This document shows, in pieces, positions 1 through 8,832 of a stretch of DNA of 64,000 nt (position 1 is the stretch's first letter; every line of letters starts with the position of its first letter). The translations under genes and the position numbers were made by a program. The notes beneath the pieces were generated by a model. It searched no databases. It was given only the letters and a program-made list of their open reading frames with translations, and was not told the origin of the DNA. Origin of the DNA: CAVQBP01 sp963710745. GTDB lineage: Bacteria; Bacteroidota; Ignavibacteria; Ignavibacteriales; Ignavibacteriaceae. Where the stretch lies: contig CAVQBP010000019.1 of the NCBI GenBank assembly GCA_963710745.1, positions 496,001 through 560,000 of the forward strand, in the 5' to 3' direction.

Positions 1-14
1 ATAACAATAAAATT

Positions 15-635
15 ATGAAAAAAATTGTTTTGATTGGAGATATCATTAACTCCAAGAATATATCTCAGAGAGCAAAAATCCAATCACAATTAAATAGCAC
101 ATTCAAAAAAATAAATATCGATAAGCTACTGCTGTCTCCTTATACAATAACGCTGGGAGATGAATTCCAGGCAGTATACAATAAAGCTGACTCTGTTTTT
201 AATCATATCTGGCTGATCAGCCTGGCTATCTATCCCCTTAAAATAAGGTTTTCTATAGGGGTAGGCGATATAACTACCAAAATAAACAGAAAGCAGGCAA
301 TAGGAATGGATGGACCGGCTTTTTATAATGCGAGGAATGGATTAAATGAATTAAAAGAATCAGGTTTCATTTTCATGATTAATTCCGATGAATTAGCTTC
401 AAAAGAGATAATAAAACAAAGTCTTTTTTTGATTTCCCATCTTACCTCAGGCTGGAAAAAGTCAAGATTGGATATACTGGTTCTCTTAAACGAAAATTTC
501 AGTATAGGAGAAATTGCCGGAAAACTTAAGATAACCGATAAAGCTGTTTATAAAAACATTGATGCAGGCGCTTTAAAAATAATAATAGATTTAATCAAGG
601 AAATTACAATTACTCTCAACCAATCCTTAAAATAG
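15..635 (+). CDS. SatD family protein
   Basis: The 206-residue protein begins with the SatD-family opening (IGDIINSK near residues 7-14), then carries GDEFQ near residues 48-52 and a GMDGPAFYNAR stretch near residues 97-107, all hallmarks of this family. The C-terminal 60 residues look like a small helix-turn-helix region (IGEIAGKLKITDKAVYKNI). SatD was named from the Streptococcus mutans sat (secretion and acid tolerance) locus; its biochemical role is not settled. It is directly followed, in the same frame and with no gap, by a membrane protein of the family that usually accompanies SatD. The true start could lie further upstream only if the window edge cut it, but the ATG at 15 fits the family N-terminus. 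Confidence 0.8.
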   Translation: MKKIVLIGDIINSKNISQRAKIQSQLNSTFKKINIDKLLLSPYTITLGDEFQAVYNKADSVFNHIWLISLAIYPLKIRFSIGVGDITTKINRKQAIGMDGPAFYNARNGLNELKESGFIFMINSDELASKEIIKQSLFLISHLTSGWKKSRLDILVLLNENFSIGEIAGKLKITDKAVYKNIDAGALKIIIDLIKEITITLNQSLK

Positions 636-1388
636 TTGCAATTTTATTATATCTTAAATATCATCATGTTTGCCAGGCTGTTTTTTCTATTCAGGGATAA
701 GTCTGTATCATTAAAAAAAAATCTGTACATGTCTGTTCTACAGGTTTTATTTCTCTTTGTATTTAAACCTCAGATACTTTTAATAATTTTTTTCTTATTA
801 CTAATCGGGATTAATCTCCTGATTTATATTTTAGAGAAAAAATATACCTATAAAAATTTAATAAGATTTTTATCTTTAGTCTTACTGATAATTTTGACTG
901 GATTATTTACCTCAAGCAATGTGTTGATAAACTTTAATCAGGACTTAATAGATTTCATTATAAAATTATCGGGATATTTTTTCTCTTCAATAATTATTAA
1001 AAACCCAAATTGGCTGAATATAAGTATAGCTGCTGCAGGCTTTTTGTTTTTATTAAATGAAGTTAATTTTATTATCCGATATTTCTTTGAAGCACTTTCA
1101 GTAATGCCTAAAATTACCGATCAAGAGGGGAAAGCAATAGATGAAGAGGATGAGAAGGAATATAATGCGGGAAGAGTAATTGGTATGCTAGAACGCATAT
1201 TAATCTTATTTTTCGTGCTTGTCAACCAGTTTGGAGCAATAGGATTTATTATTGCCGCAAAAGGTTTTACAAGATTCAAGGAACTTGATAAAAGGGAATT
1301 TGCAGAATATGTTTTAATCGGTACTCTTCTATCATCTTTGTTTGCATTTGCTGTTGCTTTATTAATTAAACAGTTAATAACCGGTTAA
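636..1388 (+). CDS. Membrane protein with DUF3307-like C-terminal half (SatD partner)
   Basis: A 250-residue multi-pass membrane protein. The C-terminal part (AGRVIGMLERILILFF, then QFGAIGFIIAAKGFTRF and EYVLIGTLLS) matches what I know of the C-terminus of DUF3307 proteins, the usual neighbours of SatD. The N-terminal DUF3307 region proper, with its conserved Asp/His-rich helices, is not recognisable, so this may be a diverged or reduced version. The start is uncertain: a TTG at 636 lies immediately after the satD stop in the same frame, and an ATG lies at 666. The hydrophobic segment spanning residues 3-17 would be partly lost from the ATG start. Tight coupling suggests co-translation with SatD. 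Confidence 0.65.
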   Translation: MQFYYILNIIMFARLFFLFRDKSVSLKKNLYMSVLQVLFLFVFKPQILLIIFFLLLIGINLLIYILEKKYTYKNLIRFLSLVLLIILTGLFTSSNVLINFNQDLIDFIIKLSGYFFSSIIIKNPNWLNISIAAAGFLFLLNEVNFIIRYFFEALSVMPKITDQEGKAIDEEDEKEYNAGRVIGMLERILILFFVLVNQFGAIGFIIAAKGFTRFKELDKREFAEYVLIGTLLSSLFAFAVALLIKQLITG

Positions 1389-1457
1389 TATATTCCGGGT
1401 CCATTTTCCAATTAAGAAGTTTCTCTAATAAATAAACCTGCTTCATCCAATAAAAAT

Positions 1458-1682
1458 TTAAGAATTATTGCCTGCTTCTTTTTTCTTAGGTTTCCAGGAT
1501 ATAAATGCCAGGCCGGCCAAAGCTCCGTATCCTGTACTAAGCCATGGGTTGCTTGTTATCGGGCAGGTTCCGGAAACACATCCGATAAAAGAATAGTAAA
1601 GATATCCCCCGGTTGCGCCAATAATAACAGGAATAATTCTTTTCACCCACTTCCTGGTATTTTGTGATTTTAATAATTCCAA
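1458..1682 (-). CDS. DUF6132 family small membrane protein
   Basis: A 74-residue protein with two predicted membrane segments and the conserved core GCVSGTCPITSNPW (residues 34-47), which I recognise as the DUF6132 signature; two cysteines in the core are conserved in the family. Its start overlaps the end of the rhodanese gene by 13 bases, so it is the last gene of a four-gene minus-strand operon for sulfane-sulfur handling. Function is not known; its recurring company with rhodaneses suggests a role in sulfur transfer or transport across the membrane (inference). The C-terminus is lysine-rich, probably cytoplasmic. Confidence 0.75.
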   Translation of the reverse strand: MELLKSQNTRKWVKRIIPVIIGATGGYLYYSFIGCVSGTCPITSNPWLSTGYGALAGLAFISWKPKKKEAGNNS

Positions 1683-2044
1683 TGACTTATTCCTCCGCTT
1701 AAATTTGCAGCATTAAAACCTTGTTTCTGCAGCATTAGGGCTGCATTAAGACTTCGATTCCCAGACCTGCAGTAGCATACAATTTCTTTATCTTTATATT
1801 TCCTGAGTTCTTCCGTTCTTCTATTCAATTGATTAAGAGGGATATGAAGCGAACCTTTAATATTTCGTGATTTCCTTTCGGCATCTGTCCTGACATCTAA
1901 AAGAAGAATGCTTCTGCTTTTTAACTTACTATTTATCTCTTCGGCATTATAATGCTTGATTTTCCTTTTGTTTATTGCTTTCCGAACCATTGAAAGAACA
2001 ATTAAGGCTATTAAAACATAAATTAATATTTGTGTTGAGCTCAT
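1670..2044 (-). CDS. Membrane-anchored single-domain rhodanese
   Basis: The 124-residue protein has one N-terminal membrane helix (residues 5-20), a basic linker, and one rhodanese domain. LLLDVRT (near 48-54) is the domain's first conserved strand, and the active-site loop CRSGNRS begins with the catalytic cysteine Cys92. Rhodaneses accept and donate sulfane sulfur through a cysteine persulfide. It lies 18 bases downstream of the TauE/SafE exporter and overlaps the DUF6132 gene. With the persulfide dioxygenase at the head of the operon, it probably moves persulfide sulfur at the membrane. Which side the domain faces cannot be settled from sequence alone, though the positive linker after the helix favours the cytoplasm. 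Confidence 0.85.
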   Translation of the reverse strand: MSSTQILIYVLIALIVLSMVRKAINKRKIKHYNAEEINSKLKSRSILLLDVRTDAERKSRNIKGSLHIPLNQLNRRTEELRKYKDKEIVCYCRSGNRSLNAALMLQKQGFNAANLSGGISHWNY

Positions 2045-2062
2045 TTATTTTTACCTTAGTTT

Positions 2063-2839
2063 TTATTGAAACAGAATTTGATACCACATATCCAGCCCCA
2101 TCAATGCAATTATGAAAGCAAGACTCCAGCGTAACGCGGAAGTAGTGAACTTATGGCTTAAGTTGCTTCCAATATATACACCGGGGATAGAAAATAAGAT
2201 TGCTGTAAAAGTTAAATTAAAAGGAACAATTCCTGAAGTGATTTTTCCAAGGCTGGTAGCTAAAGAAGCAAGAAGCACTATTCCTAAAGTTGATCCGATA
2301 GTGACCCTGATAGGAATTCTTAGTACCAGCATCAATAAAGGAGATAAAAGGAATGCACCTGGTGCACCAGCTATTCCTCCCAGGAAACCTACAGTAATTC
2401 CAATCAGCACGGCAGCAAATTTATTATAATCATTTTTATCTTCATTATTTCCTTTTTCAGCTTTTCTGACAAAAATTAATAAAGCAGCACCTGCAGTTGC
2501 CATAAAAGCAAAGATACTGATTATTAAATCCGGATTAACCAATCCTGACAAATAAGCACCTGCAAATGAACTTATAACAATCGGGATGCCGACAGTTATA
2601 ACTACGGATTTGTTAAACGCTTTTTTCTTCCTGTGAAAAAACATTCCAAAAAGGGAAGCAGCAAAAACCTGCAGAGATGTTATCCCGGAAATGTTTTTTA
2701 TACCTAATTCATTAAGGCCGAATAATGAAGGCAAATATAAATAAGCCGGGATTAGCATTATAGCTCCTCCCAGCCCAAGCATTCCGGATATTAAGGAGAC
2801 CGTGAAAGCAATTATTCCGATAAGAAAATATTCGGCCAT
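2063..2839 (-). CDS. TauE/SafE family sulfite/anion exporter
   Basis: A 258-residue protein with eight or so hydrophobic segments and the two pseudo-repeated glycine-rich motifs of the TauE/SafE (DUF81) family: GMLGLGGAIMLIPAYL near residue 20-35 and GGIAGAPGAFLLSPLL near residue 155-170. Family members export sulfite, sulfoacetate or related anions. It overlaps the upstream persulfide dioxygenase-rhodanese gene by one base, which fits export of the sulfite that enzyme would make. It is the second gene of the minus-strand sulfur operon. Substrate is inferred from context, not from residues. Confidence 0.88.
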   Translation of the reverse strand: MAEYFLIGIIAFTVSLISGMLGLGGAIMLIPAYLYLPSLFGLNELGIKNISGITSLQVFAASLFGMFFHRKKKAFNKSVVITVGIPIVISSFAGAYLSGLVNPDLIISIFAFMATAGAALLIFVRKAEKGNNEDKNDYNKFAAVLIGITVGFLGGIAGAPGAFLLSPLLMLVLRIPIRVTIGSTLGIVLLASLATSLGKITSGIVPFNLTFTAILFSIPGVYIGSNLSHKFTTSALRWSLAFIIALMGLDMWYQILFQ

Positions 2840-3948
2840 TATCTAAGCACCACCTGTAATCTTTCAACTTCAAAGCCGCTCATTACCCAGCCGCTGGTGC
2901 CGCCGGCAAGGTTATAAATATTTTGATAACCCTTTGAGTTAAGGAAATGGGAAACTTCTGAAGATCTGTTTCCGCTCTGGCATATTACAACTACTGGTTT
3001 ATTTTTATCATTAGGTATTTCTTCAAACCGATTATAAAGCTGACTTGTTGGGAGATTATTTACGCCCTGTATTGCTCCAAATGCCATAAGTTCAAAAGGC
3101 TCGCGTACATCCATTAAGTATATATCAGGATTTATTTCAATCAATTCTTTTAATTCATGAGGAGAAATATTTTTGAATTTCTCATTTACAGTTGAAACCC
3201 GTTTTGTACCGCATTGCAATATAGTTTTCCCGCCGTTCTCCAGATCTGCAACCGGTGGAAAGAATTCTTTAACAAATAAAATATAATCATCTTTTGTCCT
3301 TTTTTCTAAAAACGGATTATTTGCTATTTCATCTTTTAGAAAAGAATATTCATTGTTTTCATAATCATGTCCCGGATATATCTTTGTATTTTCAGGCTGT
3401 GTTAGTATTTTATTAAACAGACTGTCATACTGATCCGAGGGATCACCGCCCGGCAAATCACTTCTTCCTGCCTGACCAATCAATAAAAGATCTCCGGTAA
3501 ATAATTTATCTTCACACAGTATACTGATATGATTATCAGTATGCCCCGGAGTGTATAGAGTTTTTAATTTAAAAGAACCCAAATTAAGTGTATCGTTATC
3601 ATTAATAAATTTATCAACTTCAATTTTGGCATTGCTCCTCAGAATATCACCTATGCCGAACTTATCACCCTGATCAACGATCTGCCACTTATCTTTTGTT
3701 TTTTCATGCATAACTACTTCGGCCCCGGTTAATTCTTTTAATTTACCGGCGGCAGAAATATGATCTGCATGCGTATGTGTATCAATTATATATTTTAATT
3801 TAATCCCGGCTTCATCGATCATATAAAGAAATTTCTGGGCATCTTCAATATTCGGATCGATTATTACGGATTCTCTTGTATTTTCATCAGCTAACAAATA
3901 AGATAAAGTCCCCGTTCCGTCAGTCGAACGAACCTGCTTGAATATCAT
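2839..3948 (-). CDS. Persulfide dioxygenase-rhodanese fusion (metallo-beta-lactamase fold)
   Basis: A 369-residue two-domain protein. Residues 1-250 form an ETHE1/glyoxalase II-like metallo-beta-lactamase domain with THTHADH (His58, His60, Asp62, His63), HTDNH, FTGD and YPGHDY metal-ligand motifs. Residues 265-365 form a rhodanese domain with active-site CQSGNRS (Cys323). Fusions of this type (as in CstB or bacterial PRF proteins) oxidise glutathione or other low-molecular-weight persulfide to sulfite and pass sulfane sulfur to or from thiosulfate. Unlike CstB there is only one rhodanese domain. The ATG is preceded by AGGAG at ideal distance. It heads the operon with the TauE exporter, rhodanese and DUF6132. 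No CsoR/CstR-type repressor is adjacent. Confidence 0.88.
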   Translation of the reverse strand: MIFKQVRSTDGTGTLSYLLADENTRESVIIDPNIEDAQKFLYMIDEAGIKLKYIIDTHTHADHISAAGKLKELTGAEVVMHEKTKDKWQIVDQGDKFGIGDILRSNAKIEVDKFINDNDTLNLGSFKLKTLYTPGHTDNHISILCEDKLFTGDLLLIGQAGRSDLPGGDPSDQYDSLFNKILTQPENTKIYPGHDYENNEYSFLKDEIANNPFLEKRTKDDYILFVKEFFPPVADLENGGKTILQCGTKRVSTVNEKFKNISPHELKELIEINPDIYLMDVREPFELMAFGAIQGVNNLPTSQLYNRFEEIPNDKNKPVVVICQSGNRSSEVSHFLNSKGYQNIYNLAGGTSGWVMSGFEVERLQVVLR

Positions 3949-4215
3949 TCACTTCTCCTGGTTATTATTATGAATATAAATGCTAATGTTTTTCTTATTA
4001 CCGAAATTAGTAAATGAATACGATTCAGGAAGGAAACAAAGGATTCAAAATAAAATATATTGTAAATCACAGAAGCATAGGAGGAAAAAATAAATCCGGA
4101 AAACAAACAAAAAATCGATTTCCTATTATATATTACCGTTTAATCAGATATATTTCTTAAAATTAGTTTTAATTTTAGATTCAATATATTTTCAGTTTCA
4201 AAAAAAATTAATATT

Positions 4216-5007
4216 TTGAAAAATTTTATATTAAAAGAAAAACTGGATTTTCATTATAAAGCATTTGATAAGTCTCAAATTTCACCCGATCCCCTGCAAT
4301 TTCTCCATTTATATAATGATGTTAATGATATAGAAATAGCAGGTTTTATCTCTTCGGTTTTTGCGTACGGTAATGTCAGGCAGATAATCAATACCCTTAA
4401 TTCAATTTTTAATATTCTGGGAACACATCCATATGCTTTTATCAGGGACCTTAATAAAAATCTGCTGCCGGATCATTTTGGAACAACAATACACAGATTT
4501 TACACTTCAAAAGATATTCAGCTTTTTTTTATTGAATTAAATTCCCTAATTAACAAGGAAGGAACATTAAAAGATCTTTTTATGAAATTTTATTTGAAGC
4601 ATGAAAATGACAGAAGCTTAAAAATTCCGTTATCAGAATTCTCAAATTATTTTATATCATCTTTATTTAAAAAGTATAATCAAATAACCCCGGGCTGTCG
4701 CTTTATGTTTGCTGATCCTTTAACCGGCAGTGCATGTAAAAGAATGAATTTGTTTTTAAGATGGATGGTTAGAAAGGACGATCTTGATTTTGGTTTTTGG
4801 AATGATATTCCTGCAAACAAACTTGTAATCCCTGTAGATACGCATGTAGCCAGAATCTGCAGAGAATTGAAATTAACAGGCAGAAAAAATGTCAGCTGGA
4901 AAATGGCAGAAGAGATTACTGATAATCTTAAAAAATTTGATCCGGCAGATCCGGTAAAATATGATTTTGCAATTTGTCATATCGGAATGAGAAAAATGAT
5001 TTTATGA
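4216..5007 (+). CDS. TIGR02757 family protein (DUF2400)
   Basis: The 263-residue protein matches the TIGR02757/DUF2400 family known in Bacteroidetes, Chlorobi and spirochaetes: an N-terminal DPLQFLHLY segment, DIEIAGFISSVFAYGN near residues 35-50, FADPLTGSACKRMNLFLRWMVRKDD in two parts near 155-180, and PVDTHVARICRELKLTGRK near 200-218. The last part recalls the helix-hairpin-helix region of endonuclease III-like proteins, but no function is established. There is no in-frame ATG near the N-terminus, so the TTG at 4216 is the most likely start. The gene stands alone, with 267 bases of AT-rich DNA upstream separating it from the divergent sulfur operon. Confidence 0.8.
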   Translation: MKNFILKEKLDFHYKAFDKSQISPDPLQFLHLYNDVNDIEIAGFISSVFAYGNVRQIINTLNSIFNILGTHPYAFIRDLNKNLLPDHFGTTIHRFYTSKDIQLFFIELNSLINKEGTLKDLFMKFYLKHENDRSLKIPLSEFSNYFISSLFKKYNQITPGCRFMFADPLTGSACKRMNLFLRWMVRKDDLDFGFWNDIPANKLVIPVDTHVARICRELKLTGRKNVSWKMAEEITDNLKKFDPADPVKYDFAICHIGMRKMIL

Positions 5008-5202
5008 TTTTTAATAAAGAATTACTGGTTCCGATATTTTCTTGTTAACCTCAAATTAATTTAAGAGAAACCGGCTTTTATTAAATTTTTGAATTTTTAC
5101 TTTTTACTTTTGACTTGAAATTACCACTTGCATTTCAATCCCTTTATTCAAATATTCCTTATTATTTTTAAAATTTCCTTTCCAAACTAGGAGAAATCGC
5201 TA

Positions 5203-7215
5203 ATGGCAGAAAAGAATACAACCTTATCTTCGTTTAAACCTTATATCTCGCCAAAAGACTTTATCCCTGAATTCACATTAAAAGCAGTAATTCTCGGTGC
5301 GATCTTCGGAGTAATATTCGGTGCTTCTTCTGTATACTTAGGACTTAAAGTAGGAATGACCGTCAGTGCGTCAATTCCTATTGCAGTACTGGCAATTTCA
5401 GTCTTCAAAAAATTCGGCAATGCTACTATCCTGGAGAATAATATAGTGCAAACCATCGGATCCGCAGGAGAATCGGTTGCAGCCGGTGTTGTTTTTACTA
5501 TCCCTGCTTTACTTTTCCTGCCGGGAGGAATGGAATATTTCAAATATTTCCAGATTTTTGTTCTTGCATTAGCCGGAGGAATTCTTGGTGTACTTTTTAT
5601 GATTCCTCTGAGAAGAGCACTAATTGTAAAAGAGCATGGAGTTTTACCTTATCCCGAAGGTACAGCATGCGCAGATGTTTTAGTTGCCGGCGAAAAAGGA
5701 GGTAACCTTGCTAAAAAAGTTTACTATGGTTTGGGAATTGCTTTTTTGTATAAGCTGTTTATGTCGATTTTTGGTTTGTGGAAAGATGTACCTACGTATG
5801 TTTTCGGAAGAAAATCCGCTCTTCCTAACGGCACGATAAACGGTGAAATAACCCCGGAATTGTTAGGCGTCGGTTACATAATCGGTCCTAAAATAGCAGG
5901 TATAATGGTTTCAGGCGGTGTTTTATCATGGATTGTTTTGATTCCGCTGATTACAATTTTAGGTGATAATTTAACATCGGTTTTTGCACCCGGTACAAAA
6001 CTAATCAGTCAAATGTCGCCGGGTGAAATCTGGAATAATTATATAAGATATATCGGTGCAGGCGCTGTTACATTCGGAGGACTTATTACTTTAGTAAAAT
6101 CAATTCCGACTATTGCAAGTGCATTCAGTGATTCATTTAAAGATATAAAAGCAAGCAGGGCTAACAAACTAAATAATGTAACCGAAACAACGGAAAGAAC
6201 ATCCAAGGATATTCCATTATCAATAGTACTTGGCGGAAGTTTGGTCCTGATAGTTTTTATGACTTTAATTCCCAACATTCCTACAAACTTTCTTTCTGCC
6301 GTAATGATTGTAATATTTGGTTTCTTTTTTGTAACCGTATCTTCTAGAATTGTCGGTTTAATAGGATCTTCTTCCAACCCGGTTTCAGGAATGACAATTG
6401 CAACTCTTATGGCTACTTCATTAATATTTGTCGGTATCGGCTGGACAGGCAGTTTTTATGAACCGCTGGCTTTAGTAGTAGGTTCTATTGTATGTATTGC
6501 AGTTGCGAATGCGGGTTCAACTTCTCAGGATTTGAAAACAGGTTTCCTTGTAGGTGCAACACCCGTTAAGCAGCAAGTCGGATTATTAATCGGGGTTTTG
6601 GTTTCTGTTGTGGCAATCGGCTTTACACTTTTATTGCTCGAACGTACAGTTGGTATAGGTCAAATTACTGCACAGCATCCGGAACCTTTACCGGCTCCTC
6701 AAGCTATTTTAATGGCTACAGTAATTAAAGGACTGCTGAGCCAAAATCTTCCATGGGCATTAGTTCTGATTGGTATGGGCCTTTCTTTAGTAATGGAATT
6801 AGCGGGAGTTTCATCATTAGCATTTGCTGTCGGTGCATATCTGCCTTTATCGACCACAACAACAATTTATGCAGGCGGAATAATTAAGTGGCTCGTTGAT
6901 AAGAGAAAAAAAGCTCAGGAATCCGAAATCGGACCCGGTGCATTGTTCAGTTCCGGTTTAATTGCCGGAGGTACTATCACCGGAATTTTAGTTGCTATTT
7001 TAATTGGATGGACTGTCGGGCATACAGATGCCGGCAATCCTATTTCATTTATTGAAAAAGTTCATCAAACGATTTTAAGCATTTTCTCCATCTCCGGGAC
7101 AGGAACTCTTGCCGATTCATTAGGAGGCTGGGGAGATATTTTAGGCCTGGTATTCTTCGCTCTGCTTTGTCTGCTTCTTTATAAGGTTGCGTTAAGCAAA
7201 GAAGATAAAGCTTAA
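5203..7215 (+). CDS. OPT family oligopeptide transporter
   Basis: A 670-residue integral membrane protein with about 15 hydrophobic segments. Features of the bacterial OPT family are present: GASSVYLGLKVGMTVSASIP near residues 37-56, NIVQTIGSAGES near 84-95, PYPEGTACADVL near 149-160 and SSNPVSGMTIATLM near 390-404. These proton-coupled transporters take up small peptides or metal-chelate complexes. AGGAG lies 9 bases before the ATG, fixing the start. The gene appears monocistronic; a secreted protein of unknown function follows after 104 bases. Length is typical for the bacterial subfamily. The exact substrate cannot be read from sequence. Confidence 0.92.
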   Translation: MAEKNTTLSSFKPYISPKDFIPEFTLKAVILGAIFGVIFGASSVYLGLKVGMTVSASIPIAVLAISVFKKFGNATILENNIVQTIGSAGESVAAGVVFTIPALLFLPGGMEYFKYFQIFVLALAGGILGVLFMIPLRRALIVKEHGVLPYPEGTACADVLVAGEKGGNLAKKVYYGLGIAFLYKLFMSIFGLWKDVPTYVFGRKSALPNGTINGEITPELLGVGYIIGPKIAGIMVSGGVLSWIVLIPLITILGDNLTSVFAPGTKLISQMSPGEIWNNYIRYIGAGAVTFGGLITLVKSIPTIASAFSDSFKDIKASRANKLNNVTETTERTSKDIPLSIVLGGSLVLIVFMTLIPNIPTNFLSAVMIVIFGFFFVTVSSRIVGLIGSSSNPVSGMTIATLMATSLIFVGIGWTGSFYEPLALVVGSIVCIAVANAGSTSQDLKTGFLVGATPVKQQVGLLIGVLVSVVAIGFTLLLLERTVGIGQITAQHPEPLPAPQAILMATVIKGLLSQNLPWALVLIGMGLSLVMELAGVSSLAFAVGAYLPLSTTTTIYAGGIIKWLVDKRKKAQESEIGPGALFSSGLIAGGTITGILVAILIGWTVGHTDAGNPISFIEKVHQTILSIFSISGTGTLADSLGGWGDILGLVFFALLCLLLYKVALSKEDKA

Positions 7216-7319
7216 TTATGTCAGGGCTTTAATTATTGATTGAATATTTATGATTTATTATTCATATATTATAAAAGATTGTATGAATAATATTTATTTC
7301 AGATTTTGGTTAATGTTCT

Positions 7320-8078
7320 ATGCTTAAATTTTTAATAAAATCTGCAATTTTGATTGCTGTTTTGTTATCAACATCAATTAATGCGCAGACTTTTGGTTTC
7401 GGCTGTTTAGGATTTGTAGGCGGTTTTGGCGGGTATAGTTATCAGAATTATAAAGCAGAAGGATTGAATAATTATGTCGCCGAATTTAATAATGCTAATG
7501 AAGATTCATTAAAAGCTCCGATGGGCAATTTCGGTACCGCTGCGGGATACAGGGTCGGGATAAATTTTTTCCGTGCACATATAACAGGGTTCATTTTAAC
7601 TTCTAAAGGTTTTTATCAGTCTCTTATAGAAAGCAGAGATGCTAATGTAAATTCCACGTTCGGAGCATCAAATTCAAATTATAAGGTCAGATTAAATACC
7701 TGGGGAGTAGGATTTGATGTGGGCACTTCAATATCCGGTGCAATCAGCTGGAAAGTCATCGATGCTGCTTTGCTTTTTAATAAGGCTACTTTTACAAATA
7801 CTAAAAATTCTCCCGGTTCTTTCACGGATATAAAAGAATATAAAAGCAACTCTAAGATAGGATATTCTATTGGTACGGGTTTTATCCTTCAATTGATTGA
7901 TGAATATATTTCAATTGAAGGATTAGCTGCATATACAGTAATTTCAATCGATGAACTTCAAATGAGTGACGGAACAAAGTTAACAGTAAGTGAAAACTCC
8001 TCACAACCGGTGAATAATTTTATAGATGCGGGAGGATTTAACGCGGTTATTCAATTAAATGTTGGATTTCCGTTATAA
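7320..8078 (+). CDS. Secreted protein of unknown function, possible outer-membrane beta-barrel
   Basis: I do not recognise a specific family. The 252-residue protein starts with a clear signal peptide ending near residue 22 (ILIAVLLSTSINAQ, cleavage after NA or AQ). The mature part is rich in glycine and aromatic residues and shows alternating polar/hydrophobic stretches such as GISWKVIDAALLF and KIGYSIGTGFILQL, and ends in a hydrophobic-aromatic strand (VIQLNVGFPL). This is compatible with a small eight-stranded outer-membrane barrel. It lies 104 bases after the OPT transporter, possibly in the same transcript. Confidence 0.6.
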   Translation: MLKFLIKSAILIAVLLSTSINAQTFGFGCLGFVGGFGGYSYQNYKAEGLNNYVAEFNNANEDSLKAPMGNFGTAAGYRVGINFFRAHITGFILTSKGFYQSLIESRDANVNSTFGASNSNYKVRLNTWGVGFDVGTSISGAISWKVIDAALLFNKATFTNTKNSPGSFTDIKEYKSNSKIGYSIGTGFILQLIDEYISIEGLAAYTVISIDELQMSDGTKLTVSENSSQPVNNFIDAGGFNAVIQLNVGFPL

Positions 8079-8268
8079 TAAGAAGGTATTTTATAGAAAC
8101 AATTCTGATATTCTTTATTTATTTATTAGTTCGCTGATGTGGAGCAGAACACCGCCCTCTATTCAGCTCTCTTTATTATCCATTATTTTTTATTTATCTT
8201 GGACTTGCATTTTTCAATTCCTTAATATAAAATAGATTAATAGATAGAATAATAATTTGGAGTATCCA

Positions 8269-8832
8269 ATGGCTATTTTACCGGTCACTGTTTATGGTGA
8301 TAAGATCCTTAGAAAAAAGGTTGATCGTGTTGAAAATGTAGACTTTAAAACAGTTGAACTTATTAAGAATATGTTTGATACAATGAGAAATTCTAACGGT
8401 ATCGGGCTGGCAGCTAACCAGGTGGGAGCTAATAAATCTATTTTTGTTATTGATATTTCTATCGTGGAAGGATATGAAAATTATAAACCTTTGGCAGTAA
8501 TAAATCCGGAAATTACTTTTCGGTCGGAAGAAACAATTTATATGGAAGAAGGATGTCTTAGTATCCCTGATGTCAGGCATGAAGTTGAAAGGCCTAAAAA
8601 GATAATACTAAAATACTATGATTCTGATATGAAAGAGCAGATCCTCGAAGCGGATGAATTACTCGCGCGCGTACTCCAGCATGAATTTGATCACCTGCAG
8701 GGGGTCTTATTTATAGATTATTTTGATAATAAAGCAAAGAAAGAATTCAATATTCTTCTTAATAAAATAAAAAACAGGGATATTGAAATCGAATACCCGA
8801 TTACTGAAGATATAAATTACCAGTTGACATGA
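8269..8832 (+). CDS. def: Peptide deformylase
   Basis: A 187-residue metalloenzyme that removes the formyl group from the N-terminal methionine of new proteins. All three family motifs are present: GIGLAANQVG (motif I), EGCLSIP (motif II, metal-ligand Cys) and QHEFDHLQG (motif III, two metal-ligand His and catalytic Glu). The ATG at 8269 is preferred over an in-frame TTG at 8257 because a GGAG sits at the right distance upstream and the family N-terminus starts AILPVTVYGD. The stop overlaps the start of fmt (ATGA), the classic def-fmt arrangement coupling formylation and deformylation of initiator methionine. Confidence 0.97.
   Translation: MAILPVTVYGDKILRKKVDRVENVDFKTVELIKNMFDTMRNSNGIGLAANQVGANKSIFVIDISIVEGYENYKPLAVINPEITFRSEETIYMEEGCLSIPDVRHEVERPKKIILKYYDSDMKEQILEADELLARVLQHEFDHLQGVLFIDYFDNKAKKEFNILLNKIKNRDIEIEYPITEDINYQLT

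Noticed and set aside
2112..2429. 105-residue plus-strand frame inside the TauE/SafE gene
   Set aside because: Antisense to a well-recognised exporter gene.
5105..5112. TACTTTTG matching TAnnTTTG upstream of the OPT gene
   Set aside because: No TTG at 17-20 bases upstream, and it lies in a TTTTTACTTTT low-complexity array that gives such matches by itself.
8130..8170. Possible hairpin around GCTGATGTGGAGC near the end of the secreted protein gene
   Set aside because: Only four base pairs hold at the base of the stem; the rest mismatches.
8257..8268. TTG start extending peptide deformylase by four residues
   Set aside because: A GGAG box overlaps it and serves the ATG at 8269, which also fits the family N-terminus.
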